From assembly GCA_030625285.1 (NCBI GenBank), contig DAOURC010000005.1:1-16368 (forward strand): a stretch of DNA of 16,368 nucleotides. Direction: 5' to 3'. The notes under the pieces were generated by a model that was not told the DNA's origin, searched no databases, and worked only from the letters and a program-made list of their open reading frames with translations. Positions 1 through 7,174 of this stretch are shown piece by piece. Every line of letters begins with the position of its first letter. Position 1 is the first letter of the stretch. This DNA comes from Eubacteriales bacterium. GTDB taxonomy: Bacteria > Bacillota > Clostridia > Peptostreptococcales > Acidaminobacteraceae. The translations under genes were made by a program, and so were the position numbers.

Positions 1-1
1 A

Positions 2-250
2 AAAGAACGTTTTTTTAACGAAGGCGACTATATAAAACTTAAAAATTCATTTCTATTAAATAAAGAAAAAATGAAAAAAGCAAAAAAAGATGCCATCGTA
101 ATGCACCCTCTTCCTAGGGTAAATGAAATTTCATATGAAATCGACGACGATCCAAGATGCGTCTATTTCGATCAATCGAATCAAGGTGTGTTTGTCAGAA
201 TGGCTTTAATCACTAAAATGCTGGAGGTGGGCGATTATGCGTCTTGTTAA
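2..250 (+). CDS. pyrB: Aspartate carbamoyltransferase catalytic chain, 3' end (partial)
   Basis: This is the C-terminal ~82 residues of the catalytic chain that joins carbamoyl phosphate and L-aspartate in the second step of pyrimidine synthesis. The gene enters from outside the window and stops with TAA at 248-250. The visible part holds the HPLPRVNEI block, which in the family contributes active-site loop residues, followed by the typical tail with [11 protein letters not shown] and [11 protein letters not shown]. Its last 14 bases overlap the start of pyrI, so the two chains are translationally coupled, as expected for subunits of one holoenzyme. The promoter and any pyrimidine attenuator would lie outside the window. 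Confidence 0.96.
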   Translation, partial: KERFFNEGDYIKLKNSFLLNKEKMKKAKKDAIVMHPLPRVNEISYEIDDDPRCVYFDQSNQGVFVRMALITKMLEVGDYASC

Positions 251-671
251 TAGTATTGAAAACGGTATAGTAATAGATCATATCACCGCAGGTAAAGGAA
301 TGATCGTTTTTAACGAGTTGAAACTTAAAGATGTGTGTAACACGATAGTGCTTCTTATGAATATCCCAAGTAAACATCTTAATAAAAAAGATATAATTAA
401 AATCGAAGGTGATTTTAAACTTGATTCCAAAGTACTTGGTCTAATCGATACAAACATCATTGTAAACTATATAGAAGACAATAAGGTTATTAAAAAAGAA
501 CATGTCACTGTACCGGATAAAGTAAGCGATATTATAAAATGTGATAATCCTAGATGTATCAGTCATACAGATGATTACGCAAAACCGATTTTTACACTTA
601 TTAAACAAAACGGCGAACTGGAGTATCAATGCAGTTATTGTGAAGAAATAACTAAAATCAAATTTAAATAA
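237..671 (+). CDS. pyrI: Aspartate carbamoyltransferase regulatory chain
   Basis: This 144-residue chain assembles with PyrB and passes on allosteric nucleotide signals (CTP and ATP in the E. coli enzyme). The N-terminal ~95 residues form the nucleotide-binding domain. The C-terminal domain carries the four zinc cysteines C102, C107, C132 and C135 in the spacing C-x4-C...C-x2-C, which fix the contact with the catalytic chain. The length is close to the E. coli chain (153). The start ATG lies inside the end of pyrB, preceded by GGAGGTGGG within pyrB. A hairpin terminator follows 11 bases after the stop, so pyrBI ends the transcript here. All zinc ligands are present, so it is expected to be functional. 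Confidence 0.97.
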   Translation: MRLVNSIENGIVIDHITAGKGMIVFNELKLKDVCNTIVLLMNIPSKHLNKKDIIKIEGDFKLDSKVLGLIDTNIIVNYIEDNKVIKKEHVTVPDKVSDIIKCDNPRCISHTDDYAKPIFTLIKQNGELEYQCSYCEEITKIKFK

Positions 672-680
672 CGACATAAA

Positions 681-717
681 AAAACTCTTCCAAATAAGGA
701 AGAGTTTCTTTTTTATT
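681..717. terminator. Bidirectional intrinsic terminator between pyrI and the symporter gene
   Basis: A perfect 10-bp stem, AAACTCTTCC (683-692) with GGAAGAGTTT (699-708), encloses the loop AAATAA. It is flanked by an A-run on the left and a T-run on the right, so it can act on both strands. Two convergent genes end here (pyrI on +, the symporter on -). Confidence 0.93.
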
Positions 718-728
718 AATAATACTAA

Positions 729-2105
729 TTATAACCAACCAAACAACATGTTCAAGAATGCAATAATAATAGCAACTGGAGCTACAAACTTAGCTAAGAA
801 TAGGAATGCTCCTAAATAACCAACTTTAACTTCTCCACCATTTGTAACTTCATCTTCAACATCGCTTCTAAGCATTTTAAATCCAACAAACAATGAAATA
901 AACAATCCACCGATTGGAAGCATCAAGTCAGAAAGCTCAATCATCCAGTCCATAAATGGAAGAGTTAATACTTCTCCACCTTTGTATAAAGGCAAAGTAA
1001 AGTCAACCACACTATAAGTCAATGATTCAAATGCTCCTAAAACTGCGATTCCAGTTGCTGCCCAGATAGTTGCAGATTTTCTTGAAATTCCTTTTTCTTC
1101 TGCAAAGTAAGCAACGACAACCTCTAGAATTGAAACAGAAGAAGTTAATGCAGCTACCGCTAAAAGAACAAAGAACATAATAGCAAATATATATCCACCA
1201 GGCATCATGTTAAATACATTTGGTAATGTAATAAATACTAATCCAGGACCAGCACCAGGCTCGATTCCAAATGCAAATACTGCAGGGAATATAGCAAGAC
1301 CAGCAAGTAACGCGATAAGTGTATCAGCGATTGTTACTTGAAGAGCTGTAGTTCCCAAGTTTTCTTTTTTACCAATATAAGAACCATAAGTAATCATAGT
1401 ACCCATACCAAGTGATAACGAGAAGAACGCATGTCCAAGAGCAGACATAACTGCCGCACCAGATAGCTTACTGAAATCAGGACTGAATAAGAACTTGATT
1501 CCTTCGCTTGCTCCAGGAAGAGTAATCGCTCTAATATCAAGAACTACAATGATTACAAGTAATAATGGCATTAATATCTTAGTATATCTTTCAATACCAT
1601 CTTTAATACCGCCAAGTACAACACCAGCAGTAAGTGCCATAAATACTAATTGCCATAAAATTGGTCTAAGCGGGCTAGTGATAAGGCCACCAAATGCGCC
1701 ACCCAATTCGTCTGGAGTCATACCTGAAAATTGATTAGTAACAGCTTTAAATACATAATCAAGTGTCCATCCAGCAACTACGCCGTAGAAAGAAAGAATA
1801 ACTGCAGCAGCAGCAAGTCCTAACCATCCAGCCAAATACCAAGGAGTCCCTGGAGCTATTTTTTTGAATGATCCAACAGCATTCGCTTGTGCACGTCTAC
1901 CAATTAAAAACTCAGAGAGCATAACTGGTAATCCAATAATTGCGATACAAATTAAATAAACTAGAATAAAAGCAGCACCACCATAAACACCAGTAATATA
2001 TGGGAATTTCCAAATATTACCTAAACCGATAGCAGAACCAGCAGCAGCGGCAATAATACCAAACTTACTCGTAAAACCATCTCTTTGAACATTGTTATTG
2101 TCCAT
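729..2105 (-). CDS. Sodium-dependent symporter of the NSS (neurotransmitter transporter) family
   Basis: This 458-residue polytopic membrane protein belongs to the LeuT/Tyt1/MhsT-like family, which imports amino acids with Na+. The diagnostic TM1 sequence GSAIGLGNIWKFPY sits at residues ~23-36; in LeuT the unwound part of this helix binds substrate and sodium. GxGLVFITLP and FFSLSLGMG segments match TM7 and TM6 regions of the family. The length is shorter than eukaryotic members and agrees with bacterial 11-12-helix forms. The start ATG follows a GGGGGA ribosome site and a leader with a long inverted repeat. The substrate cannot be told from sequence; bacterial relatives move hydrophobic or aromatic amino acids. 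It stands alone and converges on pyrI. The charged tail around SDVEDEVTN precedes the last helix. Confidence 0.93.
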   Translation of the reverse strand: MDNNNVQRDGFTSKFGIIAAAAGSAIGLGNIWKFPYITGVYGGAAFILVYLICIAIIGLPVMLSEFLIGRRAQANAVGSFKKIAPGTPWYLAGWLGLAAAAVILSFYGVVAGWTLDYVFKAVTNQFSGMTPDELGGAFGGLITSPLRPILWQLVFMALTAGVVLGGIKDGIERYTKILMPLLLVIIVVLDIRAITLPGASEGIKFLFSPDFSKLSGAAVMSALGHAFFSLSLGMGTMITYGSYIGKKENLGTTALQVTIADTLIALLAGLAIFPAVFAFGIEPGAGPGLVFITLPNVFNMMPGGYIFAIMFFVLLAVAALTSSVSILEVVVAYFAEEKGISRKSATIWAATGIAVLGAFESLTYSVVDFTLPLYKGGEVLTLPFMDWMIELSDLMLPIGGLFISLFVGFKMLRSDVEDEVTNGGEVKVGYLGAFLFLAKFVAPVAIIIAFLNMLFGWL

Positions 2106-2131
2106 GTAAAATTTCCCCCTTTTAAATATAT

Positions 2132-2154
2132 TTAAACAACTTAAAGTTGTTTAA
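2132..2154. repeat. 23-bp inverted repeat in the symporter leader
   Basis: TTAAACAACTT and AAGTTGTTTAA form a perfect 11-bp inverted repeat around one central base. A second perfect palindrome, TTTAAATATATTTAAA, lies next to it at 2121-2136. The repeat lies 27-49 bases upstream of the symporter ATG and downstream of the predicted promoter. It could be an operator for a dimeric repressor or an mRNA hairpin. It lacks a T-run, so it is not a terminator. Confidence 0.6.
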
Positions 2155-2194
2155 GACTTATTAAGTTTTTTGAATTTTCTTATAATATAATGAA

Positions 2195-2223
2195 ATTTTA
2201 GCACATTTTTTAAGTTTTCGCAA
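2195..2223 (-). promoter_or_regulatory. Candidate sigma-A promoter for the symporter gene
   Basis: On the - strand, TTGCGA (2218-2223) and TAAAAT (2195-2200) are separated by 17 bases. The -35 box overlaps the last codons of the upstream FAD-oxidoreductase gene. The predicted start near 2188 would give a leader of about 80 bases containing the inverted repeat. Confidence 0.45.
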
Positions 2224-3805
2224 CATTTAAATGCTTTTCAATTATCATTGCTGCGATTTTATACCCATCAACCGCAGCAGAAGTTATCCCTCCAGCATAG
2301 CCAGCGCCTTCTCCCGCCGGATACAAACCTTTTATTCCAGCGGATTCACAAGTACTTGAATTTCTTAAAATCCTAACAGGAGATGAACTCCTCGTCTCTA
2401 CACCTGTCAATATGACATCATCCGCTGCAAAGCCTTTAATTTTATTATTAAAATACGGAAAAGCTTCATGAAGCGCTTCTGTTATAAACGCAGGATAAAT
2501 ATTGTTGAGATCTTCTAAAGTGAATCCCGGTTTATAACTCGGATAAATATCCCCAATACTGTTATCGCTTTTATCTATGCTTAAAAAACTTTTCATGGTT
2601 TGGATTGGAGCCCTATAATCTCCTCCACCGAGATAAAAAGCTTTTTCCTCAATTGTTCTTTGAAAATCCATTCCTCTTAAAATATGATTTCCTTCAAAAT
2701 CTTCTGGATTTACATTGACTATGATAGCGCTGTTGGCATTTTCCCTGTTACGCTTATACTCACTCATGCCATTGACTACTAGCCTATTGTTCTCTGATGA
2801 AGCTCCAACTACAAGGCCACCCGGACACATACAAAACGAGTAAACACTTCTTCCATTGCTGGCTTTATATGTTAATTTATATTCAGCCGCCCCTAAATAA
2901 GTGGCAATTTCAGCGTCTCCATATTGCGCTTTATCAATATCGATCTGTTTGTGTTCTATTCTAAATCCAACAGCAAAGGGTTTTGGTTCCATAGGTACAT
3001 TTTTTTCAACCAACATTTCAAACGTATCTCTTGCACTATTTCCTATACCTAAAACAACCACATTACTTTCGTACTTTTGTTCATCATTGACAATTACGCC
3101 TTTAATCTGATTACCTTCAATTATCAAATCTGTAACCTTGGAATTGAAGTTAAAAGTTCCGCCCCACTCAATAATTTTTTTCCTCATATTAATCATGATT
3201 TTTTTTAAATTATCAGTACCCAAGTGTGGTTTGTTTTTATATAGAATTTCAGACGGCGCACCATTATCGACAAATATTTCTAATATTTTATCAATCCTGT
3301 TATCCTTGATTCTCGTTGTTAATTTACCATCCGAAAAAGTACCTGCTCCACCTTCGCCAAATTGAACATTTGATTCAGTATTCAATATACCTTTTTTCCA
3401 AAATTCCCTTACCGTTTCAGTTCTATCTTCTATTTTTTCTCCTCTTTCAAGAATTATAGGATTGTAACCCATTTCAGCTAAGAGATAAGCAGCAAAAATG
3501 CCACTAGGACCACTTCCGATTACAATTGGACTATTTACTAGCTCAGCACCATATTTGTTCTCAGGATAGTGATATGGTTTATCTTTCTCAATTTTTAAAC
3601 GAGAAAATCTTTTTTCGTTTTTTAGTCTTACCTTTACCGTAAAAACCTTTTTAATCTGATCTTTCTTCCTCGCGTCGATAGACATTTTCTCAATCTGATA
3701 TTCAATTATGTCTTCAGGTTTTATCCTTAGCGTTTTTACAATTAAAGATAAAACTTTGTTGTCATCAACATTGTATGGAAGTTTTAAATTAGTTAAACGA
3801 AGCAT
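2210..3805 (-). CDS. FAD-dependent oxidoreductase, COG2509-like, function unknown
   Basis: This 531-residue flavoprotein resembles the COG2509 'FAD-dependent dehydrogenase' group. Residues 1-85 form an N-terminal alpha/beta domain with basic residues. The Rossmann FAD-binding motif VIGSGPSG follows at ~95-102, with the acidic end of beta-2 at E120. FGEGGAGTFSDGKL (~148-161) is a signature of this group, and the C-terminal GEGAGYAGGITSAAVDG segment closes the FAD site. No substrate is established for the family. The ATG has an AGGTGA ribosome site and starts only 4 bases after the S-component stop, so the two are co-transcribed. The pairing might mean the enzyme acts on, or uses a cofactor derived from, the transported vitamin; this is inference only. 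Confidence 0.88.
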   Translation of the reverse strand: MLRLTNLKLPYNVDDNKVLSLIVKTLRIKPEDIIEYQIEKMSIDARKKDQIKKVFTVKVRLKNEKRFSRLKIEKDKPYHYPENKYGAELVNSPIVIGSGPSGIFAAYLLAEMGYNPIILERGEKIEDRTETVREFWKKGILNTESNVQFGEGGAGTFSDGKLTTRIKDNRIDKILEIFVDNGAPSEILYKNKPHLGTDNLKKIMINMRKKIIEWGGTFNFNSKVTDLIIEGNQIKGVIVNDEQKYESNVVVLGIGNSARDTFEMLVEKNVPMEPKPFAVGFRIEHKQIDIDKAQYGDAEIATYLGAAEYKLTYKASNGRSVYSFCMCPGGLVVGASSENNRLVVNGMSEYKRNRENANSAIIVNVNPEDFEGNHILRGMDFQRTIEEKAFYLGGGDYRAPIQTMKSFLSIDKSDNSIGDIYPSYKPGFTLEDLNNIYPAFITEALHEAFPYFNNKIKGFAADDVILTGVETRSSSPVRILRNSSTCESAGIKGLYPAGEGAGYAGGITSAAVDGYKIAAMIIEKHLNVAKT

Positions 3806-3809
3806 TTAA

Positions 3810-4319
3810 TCACCTATATCTATAATTTTTCTTTAACGATCTTACAATTACAGGTATCAATAGAAGTTGAATGACTATTCCAGGAATTCCCGTAATGATC
3901 GCCCCTTGTAAATACACCATATAATTCATCTTTAAACCAAGTAAACTCTGAAGCGCATAAACTACTCCAGCTGCCGTTAATCTTCCTAAAATCATTCCTA
4001 AAACAAGCGAATAATAAATATCAAACTTTTTACTAAGTATAGCTATTGATAATCCATATATCATGAGTTCAAATGCCATGATAATAGCAATTGGATACAT
4101 TATCGGCATACCTGAAATCAAACTGTTTATTATCGGACTGATAAATCCTATAAATCCAGCAAAAAAAGGACTTAAAAAAAACCCTCCAATAATCACCGGT
4201 ATATGCATTGGTAAAAACATCGGACCACTTATCCCCGATATATGAAATATGTAAGGTACAATAACTGAAAATGCCAATAACACACTGCCTAATACAATAT
4301 TTTTTGTCTGTTTATTCAC
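3810..4319 (-). CDS. ECF transporter S component (vitamin-binding subunit), substrate unknown
   Basis: This is a 169-residue hydrophobic protein with about six membrane helices, the size and pattern of ECF substrate-capture subunits. The loop GPMFLPMHIPVIIGGFF (~32-48) followed by GFIGFISP and the GMPIMYP stretch is typical of the ECF_trnsprt family, which includes cobalamin and other vitamin S components. It uses a GTG start behind GAGGAG, with 9 bases between. No ATPase or EcfT gene adjoins it, so it probably docks on the EcfA1-A2-T module encoded at 13582-16047. The substrate cannot be assigned. It heads a two-gene operon with the FAD oxidoreductase. Confidence 0.85.
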   Translation of the reverse strand: MNKQTKNIVLGSVLLAFSVIVPYIFHISGISGPMFLPMHIPVIIGGFFLSPFFAGFIGFISPIINSLISGMPIMYPIAIIMAFELMIYGLSIAILSKKFDIYYSLVLGMILGRLTAAGVVYALQSLLGLKMNYMVYLQGAIITGIPGIVIQLLLIPVIVRSLKKNYRYR

Positions 4320-4390
4320 GTCGAATTCTCCTCTTTAAGTCAAGTTTTATTTATCTGTTTAATTGTATTCCTTTAAGTACTTTAATAGTC

Positions 4391-4406
4391 ATTTGAAATT
4401 TCAAAT
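4391..4406. repeat. 16-bp perfect palindrome upstream of the S-component gene
   Basis: ATTTGAAATTTCAAAT reads the same on both strands. It lies 72-87 bases upstream of the GTG start, in the 119-base gap between the S component and the Nmad3 gene. It has no T-run and so is not an evident terminator. An operator is possible, but AT-rich chance palindromes are common. A weak TACAAT -10-like box lies downstream on the - strand (4357-4362) without a good -35. Confidence 0.4.
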
Positions 4407-4438
4407 TGTATTAATGATTATTCTTTTAAATGCATTTA

Positions 4439-5287
4439 TCAGCGGTTACGCACTGAGTTTTGAAGTAAACTAATCATCCAGTCTTCAATTTCAGGTGTGC
4501 TGTTGATTACAAATTCTTGTCCTTTAGCAGCAGATTGGAAATAACCATCTTTCCAACTATTTGGAGTATGATAACTAATAGAAGTATTCTTGAATATTTC
4601 TGGTAGATTCCATTTTGACTTGCTTAAACCCTCTTTAGTAAGTTGTACATCATCATTATAATTAAAAGTCCCGAAGCCTGGCATAGAAGAATCAAATGTC
4701 AATGTCTCATTAGCAATATAGATATGATCCGTATCAGTTGCATTTGTACCTCGTACAATATGCGGATGATATAGCATCCAATCATCAAAAGTACTGGAAT
4801 TGATTTTTTTGATTTCTCCGATTTGCATATATCCATAGATTACATGCTTTCCTTTCCTATCGGTTTTACTATATTTATATTTCCCATCAATAAGTTCTAC
4901 TTGTCGAAACCAACCAAAGAATAAAAAGATATCATTAACAGATACATTTTGATTTGAGAGGTGACCATGCGCTGCGCCAGCTTGTCCAAAGAGAGCTCTC
5001 CAATCCTTTGACCTCTCACAAACAGTGCTATCGATATCAGGATCTAGATGACACCCTACTTCGTGAATCAATTTCTTTCCATCACCTTCAAATTTTATTT
5101 CACTACCTATCAATTCTGAGATTAATTCAGTAAAGTTTTTATTTTGACTTAAATATAAATCAGAATATTTAATCGGGGAATTTAAATCCGGTATCGGAAA
5201 TGACAACAATCTTCCATCAGGTAATATTGGACTTGGGTAACCACCATACCCAGAATCGAACCCTTTTCTACTAAGTATAATTTTCAT
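4439..5287 (-). CDS. Nmad3 family protein (nucleotide modification associated domain 3)
   Basis: This 282-residue protein begins MKIILSRKGFDSGYGGYPSP, and the IILSRKGFDS..GG.PSPILPDG N-terminus is the hallmark of Nmad3. That domain was first described from comparative genomics of DNA base hypermodification systems; its chemistry is unproven. Likely functional residues include HEVGCHLDPD (75-84), GQAGAAHGHL (101-110), DDW..YHPHIVRG (168-180) and DTDHIYI (185-191), a His/Asp-rich pattern compatible with a metal site. The reading frame is open up to 5365, but the ATG at 5287 is chosen because it has GAGGGG 10 bases upstream, follows the ndk stop by 22 bases, and starts exactly at the conserved N-terminus. 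It is the last gene of a five-gene run. No signal peptide or membrane segment was seen. Confidence 0.82.
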   Translation of the reverse strand: MKIILSRKGFDSGYGGYPSPILPDGRLLSFPIPDLNSPIKYSDLYLSQNKNFTELISELIGSEIKFEGDGKKLIHEVGCHLDPDIDSTVCERSKDWRALFGQAGAAHGHLSNQNVSVNDIFLFFGWFRQVELIDGKYKYSKTDRKGKHVIYGYMQIGEIKKINSSTFDDWMLYHPHIVRGTNATDTDHIYIANETLTFDSSMPGFGTFNYNDDVQLTKEGLSKSKWNLPEIFKNTSISYHTPNSWKDGYFQSAAKGQEFVINSTPEIEDWMISLLQNSVRNR

Positions 5288-5309
5288 TATGCAAATCCCC
5301 TCATATGCT

Positions 5310-5708
5310 TTATCTAGACCAGATATCCAATTCCCTCTTTGCATCGTCACTATTTGCCGAGCCATGCACGGCGTTTTGCTGAATATCAGTGCCGTATAAA
5401 TTCCTTACGGTACCTTTTTCAGCCTTCATCGAGTCTGTTACTCCGTTGATTTCTCTTACCTTATCAACGGCATCTTCACCCATAATTTCCATAACGACAA
5501 TTTTGCCACTAAGTATAAACTTCACTAAACTCGGGTAAAACGATTTGTCGGTATGCTCTTCATAATGTTTTTTTAAAAGCTCTTCATTCGCATACATCAT
5601 CTTCATATTTTCAATGCTCAATCCATTATTTTCATATATGGAGATAATGTCGCCAACATGCTTGGCCTTCACGGCATCTGGTTTAATAATCACTAAAGTT
5701 CTTTCCAT
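5310..5708 (-). CDS. ndk: Nucleoside diphosphate kinase
   Basis: This 132-residue enzyme transfers the gamma phosphate between nucleoside triphosphates and diphosphates through a phosphohistidine. TLVIIKPDAV marks the N-terminus, and NAVHGSANSDDA holds the catalytic histidine (H115 from the chosen start). R103 of the TVRNLYG segment (R102 from the chosen start) and the GTDIQQNAVH stretch match the nucleotide site. The length is slightly below the usual ~140-150. The ATG at 5708 shares one base with the upstream TGA stop (TGATG) and follows AGGAGTG; a TTG three bases earlier is less likely. Tight linkage between DUF1893 and Nmad3 genes is unusual for this housekeeping gene. Confidence 0.96.
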   Translation of the reverse strand: MERTLVIIKPDAVKAKHVGDIISIYENNGLSIENMKMMYANEELLKKHYEEHTDKSFYPSLVKFILSGKIVVMEIMGEDAVDKVREINGVTDSMKAEKGTVRNLYGTDIQQNAVHGSANSDDAKRELDIWSR

Positions 5709-6136
5709 CAAATCACTCCTGTGGATTTCAAAAAGTCTCTAACTTTTATTTCTAACTCCCTATAATCATCTGTAGTTATCGCCCTGGTTTCAACAGGACA
5801 CATCCCCGTTTGCTCGCGGTTTTTTATATACTCAGCCCATTTGTCATAAGAATAACCTATTTCATGACTTTGTATATATTTTACAGCATTTTCAGACATC
5901 ACCTGTCCATGAATAGATATAATACCACTTTCAACAGCAATCATAGCGGCAGCTTTTCCCACTATTCTATCTGCAAGAGAAGCGCCTCTTAAATCAATCT
6001 TAAGAATTTCCTTTGCCTCAAAAAGTGGAAATATCCCTCTTTCCTTACTAGTGTAAATAGCTTCGCCTTTTTTTACAACAATACATGCATACTCACCATC
6101 AGCGATCAAATTCTTTGCTAAATCAAAATCATCCAT
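5708..6136 (-). CDS. DUF1893 protein (deaminase-like fold, TM1506 type)
   Basis: This 142-residue protein resembles DUF1893, a family whose structural representative (Thermotoga TM1506) has a cytidine-deaminase-like fold but no proven activity. The core is GASLADRIVGKAAAMIAVESG (~51-71, split GASLADRIVG then KAAAMIAVESG), where a true deaminase would have H/C-A-E, and MCPVETRA (112-119), which stands where deaminases have PCxxC. Without the full zinc triad, catalysis of the usual type is doubtful; binding of a nucleotide or another small ligand is possible. The ATG follows GGAGTG at a good distance. It lies 35 bases after the radical SAM gene and shares one base with ndk, so co-transcription is likely. 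Confidence 0.85.
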   Translation of the reverse strand: MDDFDLAKNLIADGEYACIVVKKGEAIYTSKERGIFPLFEAKEILKIDLRGASLADRIVGKAAAMIAVESGIISIHGQVMSENAVKYIQSHEIGYSYDKWAEYIKNREQTGMCPVETRAITTDDYRELEIKVRDFLKSTGVI

Positions 6137-6171
6137 TTTATCACTCCACCAATTAAGTATACCAGATTCAT

Positions 6172-7155
6172 CTAGAAAACTATAGGTATGTCAGCCCCAC
6201 ATTTTTCACATTTGCCATCTACAATATAGCTTTCATAATATGGGTCTCTTCTAAAAACCAAATGATGACATTTAGGACAATATGTGTTTCTATCAACATA
6301 TGCGACATTGCCGATATATACATAATCAAGCACTTCTTTTGCAACATCGGCATAATACTTGATCAGACTGGCATTTGTGGCGCTAGCTGTAAATTTATAC
6401 GCTGGGTAATATCTCGAAATATGAAGTGGAATTGTTTTATCTATTGCAGCAATCCATTTAATCATTCTTTTGAATTCTTTGATATTGTCATTGAAACCCT
6501 GGATTAATAAATGAGTAATTTCTATATGAACATTATTATCGTAAAGTATTTCTATTGTTCTTAATACCTCTTTTAATCTACCTCTAGTAATTTTTTCATA
6601 AAATTCATTATTGAATGCCTTAAGATCGATATTTGCAGCGTCCAATAAAGGTGATATTTCATTTAGTGGTTCTTTATTGATAAATCCATTCGATACCAAA
6701 ATATTGTCTAGATCATTATTCTTCGCCTCTATGGCAATATCCCGCATGAATTCATAAAATATTATTGGTTCATTATAAGTATATGCAATACCGATATTCG
6801 GTCTAAGAGCTATTGCTTTTTCTATAATTTGTTTTGGCGATCTATGAACTACATCATATTCCTTTCCCATGGAGATAGTGTGATTTTGACAAAATCCACA
6901 TCTAAAATTACATCCAAAAGAACCTATGGATAATATCAAAGAACCTGGTCTATAATGATACAGCGGTTTTTTTTCAATAGGATCAAGATGAATAGCAGTT
7001 ATTTGCCCGTAATTTATTGAAAACAACTTGCCGTCGATATTTTGTATCGCTTGGCAAAATCCTTTTTTCCCAATTTTAATAATGCAGTTGTGAGGGCAAA
7101 TTGTACATCTCATAACTCCATTGCCCATTTCTATAAAGTATCTTGATTCTTTCAT
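6172..7155 (-). CDS. amrS: AmmeMemoRadiSam system radical SAM enzyme
   Basis: This 327-residue radical SAM protein is of the PflA-like COG1180 group. The cluster motif CxxxCxxC is C82-NFR-C86-GF-C89, which binds the [4Fe-4S] that cleaves S-adenosylmethionine. An upstream cysteine set, C17/C20/C24/C34 (CTICPHNC...GFC), is typical of the AmmeMemoRadiSam subgroup. NIDLKAFNNEFY and the THLLIQGFND strand match the barrel. Two CxxC pairs near the C-terminus (CPKCHH and CEKCG) look like a rubredoxin/zinc-ribbon knuckle that may bind a further metal. It starts 19 bases after the stop of the MEMO-AMMECR1 fusion, its usual partner. The ribosome site is weak, suggesting coupling to that gene. The substrate is unknown for the family; the symbol follows family usage. 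Confidence 0.93.
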   Translation of the reverse strand: MKESRYFIEMGNGVMRCTICPHNCIIKIGKKGFCQAIQNIDGKLFSINYGQITAIHLDPIEKKPLYHYRPGSLILSIGSFGCNFRCGFCQNHTISMGKEYDVVHRSPKQIIEKAIALRPNIGIAYTYNEPIIFYEFMRDIAIEAKNNDLDNILVSNGFINKEPLNEISPLLDAANIDLKAFNNEFYEKITRGRLKEVLRTIEILYDNNVHIEITHLLIQGFNDNIKEFKRMIKWIAAIDKTIPLHISRYYPAYKFTASATNASLIKYYADVAKEVLDYVYIGNVAYVDRNTYCPKCHHLVFRRDPYYESYIVDGKCEKCGADIPIVF

Positions 7156-7174
7156 GATTTTTTCATCTCACTTT

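Noticed and set aside
441..677. 78-codon - strand frame opposite pyrI
   Set aside because: pyrI is certain on the other strand, and this frame has no ribosome site or family features.
4320..4438. Riboswitch upstream of the S-component gene
   Set aside because: The 119-base gap shows only a simple AT palindrome; no recognisable cobalamin, TPP, FMN or preQ1 core and no terminator.
5288..5365. Upstream extension of the Nmad3 gene to an ATG at 5365
   Set aside because: It would overlap the certain ndk coding region and add residues not found before the conserved MKIILSRKGF start; a good ribosome site precedes 5287.
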